Assembly: GCA_029959195.1 (NCBI GenBank)
Contig: CP114120.1
Location: 62,001-126,000, forward strand
DNA from: Dictyophora rubrovolvata
Taxonomy: Eukaryota; Basidiomycota; Agaricomycetes; Phallales; Phallaceae
Length of the DNA stretch: 64,000 bases
Direction of reading: 5' to 3'
Under the pieces are notes generated by a model that was not told the DNA's origin, did not search any database, and saw nothing but the letters and a program-made list of their open reading frames with translations. Numbering within the stretch: position 1 is the stretch's first letter; every line of letters starts with the position of its first letter. The position numbers and the translations under genes were made by a program. Below are positions 61,833-64,000 of this stretch, piece by piece.

Positions 61833-61842
61833 ACCACGTGGT
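61833..61842. promoter_or_regulatory. ACCACGTGGT palindrome upstream of methyltransferase 2
   Basis: Ten-base palindrome centred on CACGTG, 51 bases before the start codon at 61892. The paralogue methyltransferase 1 also has CACGTG, 67 bases before its start. The shared placement suggests a retained bHLH-type control site. Confidence 0.45.
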
Positions 61843-61891
61843 TTTCTGCTTGACCAAGCTCCGAGCCCTTCACAATTTTCCCTCTTCCCTC

Positions 61892-63058
61892 ATGGCGACC
61901 TTCGCAAAAGCGACTTTTAACGCTGTAAATTACTCTGCAGTTCGACCTACTTATCCCAGAGCTTTGTACGAGTTCATATATAACTATCATCAAAGCACCC
62001 CGTCTGCACAATGGATACGAGCTGTTGATTTGGGTTGCGGGACCGGTATGTGCAAGTTTGTATTACCCTTGATGATTGAGTTCTTCTGAAGTAAATGCAC
62101 ATTCCAAGGCCAGGCGACGGTTGAGTTGTCAAAGTTTGAAGAAGTGATTGGAATTGATCCCTCCGAAGCGATGGTTAAGAAGGCTGAGGGCCTGTTAGAG
62201 TCATCGCCGCTGGTCAATAAGATATCCTTTGTTCAGAGCAAAGCAGAAGAGCTAGATCATCTTGAGACTGAGAGCGTAGATATGGTGATTTCAGGTGGGA
62301 GCGACAAGCATGATGGAGGTTTCGGTGTATAAAATTATCCCTTTAGCACAAGCGGCTCATTGGTTCAACTACGAAAAGCTGTGGCCTCAACTTGCCCGGA
62401 TACTCCGAAAGGAAGGTACTGTTGCATTCTGGGTGAGCCCTTATAGTTTAGTGCACTTTATGTCAAGAATTTGAATGGAGATGCTTTTTACAGGGTTATT
62501 CTCAATTTCGTATCGATGGCCACCCATCTCTCACACCGTTGATACATGAGTATTCAAAAGGAAAAGACCCTGTAAATTCCGTTGGAATGTATTGGGAAGA
62601 GCCAGGACGATCGATCTTGGACAATCATTTTCTAGATGTACCTAGGGCACCCGCGGAGTATTTCAAAAATCACGAACATGTATTTTGGACTGGTAACTAT
62701 TCAGCCCATTTTCTAACTGCTGAATATTAATTTAGTTTTCGATGTTTCAGGGGACTATTATCCCAATTTGCCGTCGCCGAAACCGATTTTGATGAGAAAA
62801 CGTTGCTCTTGGGAATCATTTCAAGGGTACCTGAGGACATTCTCATCATTGTATACATATCACGAGGCGCACCCCAATGATAAAGAACAATTTACTGGTT
62901 TATCTCATCGCCCGAACTCCGGACATAAACAAGGGGATATCGTGGAAAGATTTTGGTGGACGATCAAGGAGAATGTTGCTAAGGAGAATGGTGGAAATGA
63001 AGGCGATGGAATAGAGATTGTTTGGCCCCTTGCTGTATTATTATTCAAGAGAAAATAG
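61892..63058 (+). CDS. SAM-dependent methyltransferase 2, inverted paralogue of methyltransferase 1
   Basis: Same family and exon plan as the gene at 47182-48332. MATFAKATFNAVNYSAVRPT and YPRALYEFIYNYH lead to motif I AVDLGCGTGQAT, split by an intron after the codons for GTG. EVIGIDPSEAMV, AEELDHLETESVDMVISAQA and AHWFNYEKLWPQLARILRKE follow, then GTVAFWGYSQFRIDGHPSLT. Next are SVGMYWEEPGRSILDNHFLD, RKRCSWESFQGYLRTFSSLY and GDIVERFWWTIKENVAKENG, ending LLFKRK with TAG at 63056-63058. By eye roughly three quarters of the first 110 residues match the paralogue, so the duplication is recent but not new. No frame damage, and substitutions are mostly conservative, which suggests both copies are under selection. 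Confidence 0.9.
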
Positions 63059-64000
63059 CTCTCGAGTCAACAGAGTTTTAGATCGCCGCAAGTTGCGATG
63101 CTTGTTATCCGTAGGTTAACAATTTGATCCTGCCTGCGGGTCGTACATATCTCTTTGGTCGGCTATGTGTCCATCATTTCTGGATGATGTATCGTTCATC
63201 TAATAGGAACAAACTCAATAAGTCAGTTCCTTTACGCTTGCTCTTTTTTTTTTGAAAAAAATCAAGACAGCTATACCTTTACCGATTCATTGAAACAGAA
63301 TCATTGATCCTTCTACCCACGTGGGGAATCAGAGGGAGATGCCGATTTCCGGTGAGCCCATCAAGCCCATCATGTTGGTTTCTACCGATGCGAAGTTTAG
63401 CAGTTGGATTGATCCTAATTGATCATCGCCAAAAAGGAGGACGATTACTTTCGTGCCTTGAATGACACTCAGTAAGTTAGATCTCAGCAATAATTACATA
63501 TTTCAAGATTAATTTCAATTCAAAGATAGCACCAATTGACCCATGATCGACCAACAAAAGCTGTGCTAAACTATATATACGATTCCATGCTTGTTGGACC
63601 AATATACCGCCGCAGTCGTGGTTTAGTATACTAGCCAATACGGTTTTACAATTTCGGCGAAATCCGGTCTAAGACTTTTCAATGATACCTTAAGGTGTTT
63701 TTCGTAGCCACGGGCAGCCATAACTGATATCCTTTGAAGGTTTTGAGGAAGGTAATTAAAGATCTAATTTAGGGTCGACCCTAGCCGCAACTTAGTCGCC
63801 GCTCAGTCTCTTATGCACTGTTCGCGTTTCGCCCGTGACGACCAATCATAGATCTTATAGCGAACTTGTAACTCTCATTGGGCAACGTCTGAATATTTGA
63901 ATCTTTATAATGCGGTGCGTTCGGCAACGCAAGGTGGTGATGTTTTCTTTAAATTTTGAAACATAGCTTGTGACATACTACAACCTTGACAGCGATGCAC
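63059..64000. other. 3' flank, no gene recognised
   Basis: The last 940 bases hold no open frame I can support. Near 63775-63870 there is slightly GC-richer DNA that could be the promoter of a gene beyond the window, but nothing decides this. Confidence 0.4.

Larger units (their letters stand above)
58650..61891. other. Gene-poor spacer upstream of methyltransferase 2
   Basis: 3.2 kb with only small open frames (for example 58651-58962 +, 103 codons, unrecognised). It holds a cluster of heat-shock-element-like repeats at 60050-60095 and ACCACGTGGT just before methyltransferase 2, both listed separately. Confidence 0.45.

Noticed and set aside
1-64000. Search for LTR elements, reverse transcriptase, transposase, capsid genes or CRISPR arrays
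   Set aside because: None of their conserved motifs or repeat structures was seen on either strand, apart from the small hairpin element near 58.6 kb.

Overview
The window looks like a gene-moderate stretch of a filamentous basidiomycete nuclear genome, probably an agaricomycete. Most genes are split by many short GT-AG introns of about 50 to 70 bases. Several families are typical of that group: hydrophobic surface binding protein A (HsbA), a DUF6533-type membrane protein, a KRE6/SKN1-type beta-glucan synthesis protein and a fungal HAK potassium transporter. I see about 20 protein genes I can support and a few doubtful ones. I see no rRNA, no convincing tRNA, no CRISPR array, and no reverse transcriptase, integrase or transposase reading frame. 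All calls come from reading the sequence; exon joins were placed by splice consensus and reading frame.

Layout, left half. 1-2.5 kb holds a tandem HsbA pair, the first cut by the window edge. 4.3-7.0 kb is a sugar transporter (+). 7.9-15 kb is a minus-strand run: a catalytically dead ECM14-like carboxypeptidase, a short-chain dehydrogenase and a UDP-glycosyltransferase. 15.1-17.3 kb is a proline-rich protein of unknown role with orphan exons behind it. 17.7-19.4 kb is a DUF6533-type membrane protein. 21.6-25.2 kb is a FIG4-like phosphoinositide phosphatase and 25.4-27.4 kb a monocarboxylate-type MFS transporter.

Layout, right half. 29.8-32.7 kb is the KRE6/SKN1-like protein (+), and 34.1-37.4 kb the HAK transporter (+), which faces an SMN homologue (37.8-38.9 kb, -). 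40.4-42.5 kb is a second hexose transporter with an odd start. 42.8-43.7 kb is an EXPERA/EBP-like membrane protein (-), and 44.3-45.9 kb a JJJ1-like J-domain protein (-). 47.2-63.1 kb is the most interesting stretch. Two closely related SAM methyltransferases in opposite orientation lie at its ends. An epoxide hydrolase is transcribed divergently from the first, and an HSL-type esterase and a disordered protein lie in between. The rest is gene-poor.

How the genes may work together: most are housekeeping or nutrient-handling genes with no operon logic (sugar and potassium uptake, cell wall glucan, endolysosomal lipid signalling, snRNP assembly, ribosome maturation). The exception is the methyltransferase/epoxide hydrolase pair. 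They share a 356-base promoter with two TGAGTCA sites and a CACGTG box, which suggests stress-linked co-regulation in detoxification or small-molecule metabolism. That is inference. No clearly new defence or mobile system is visible.
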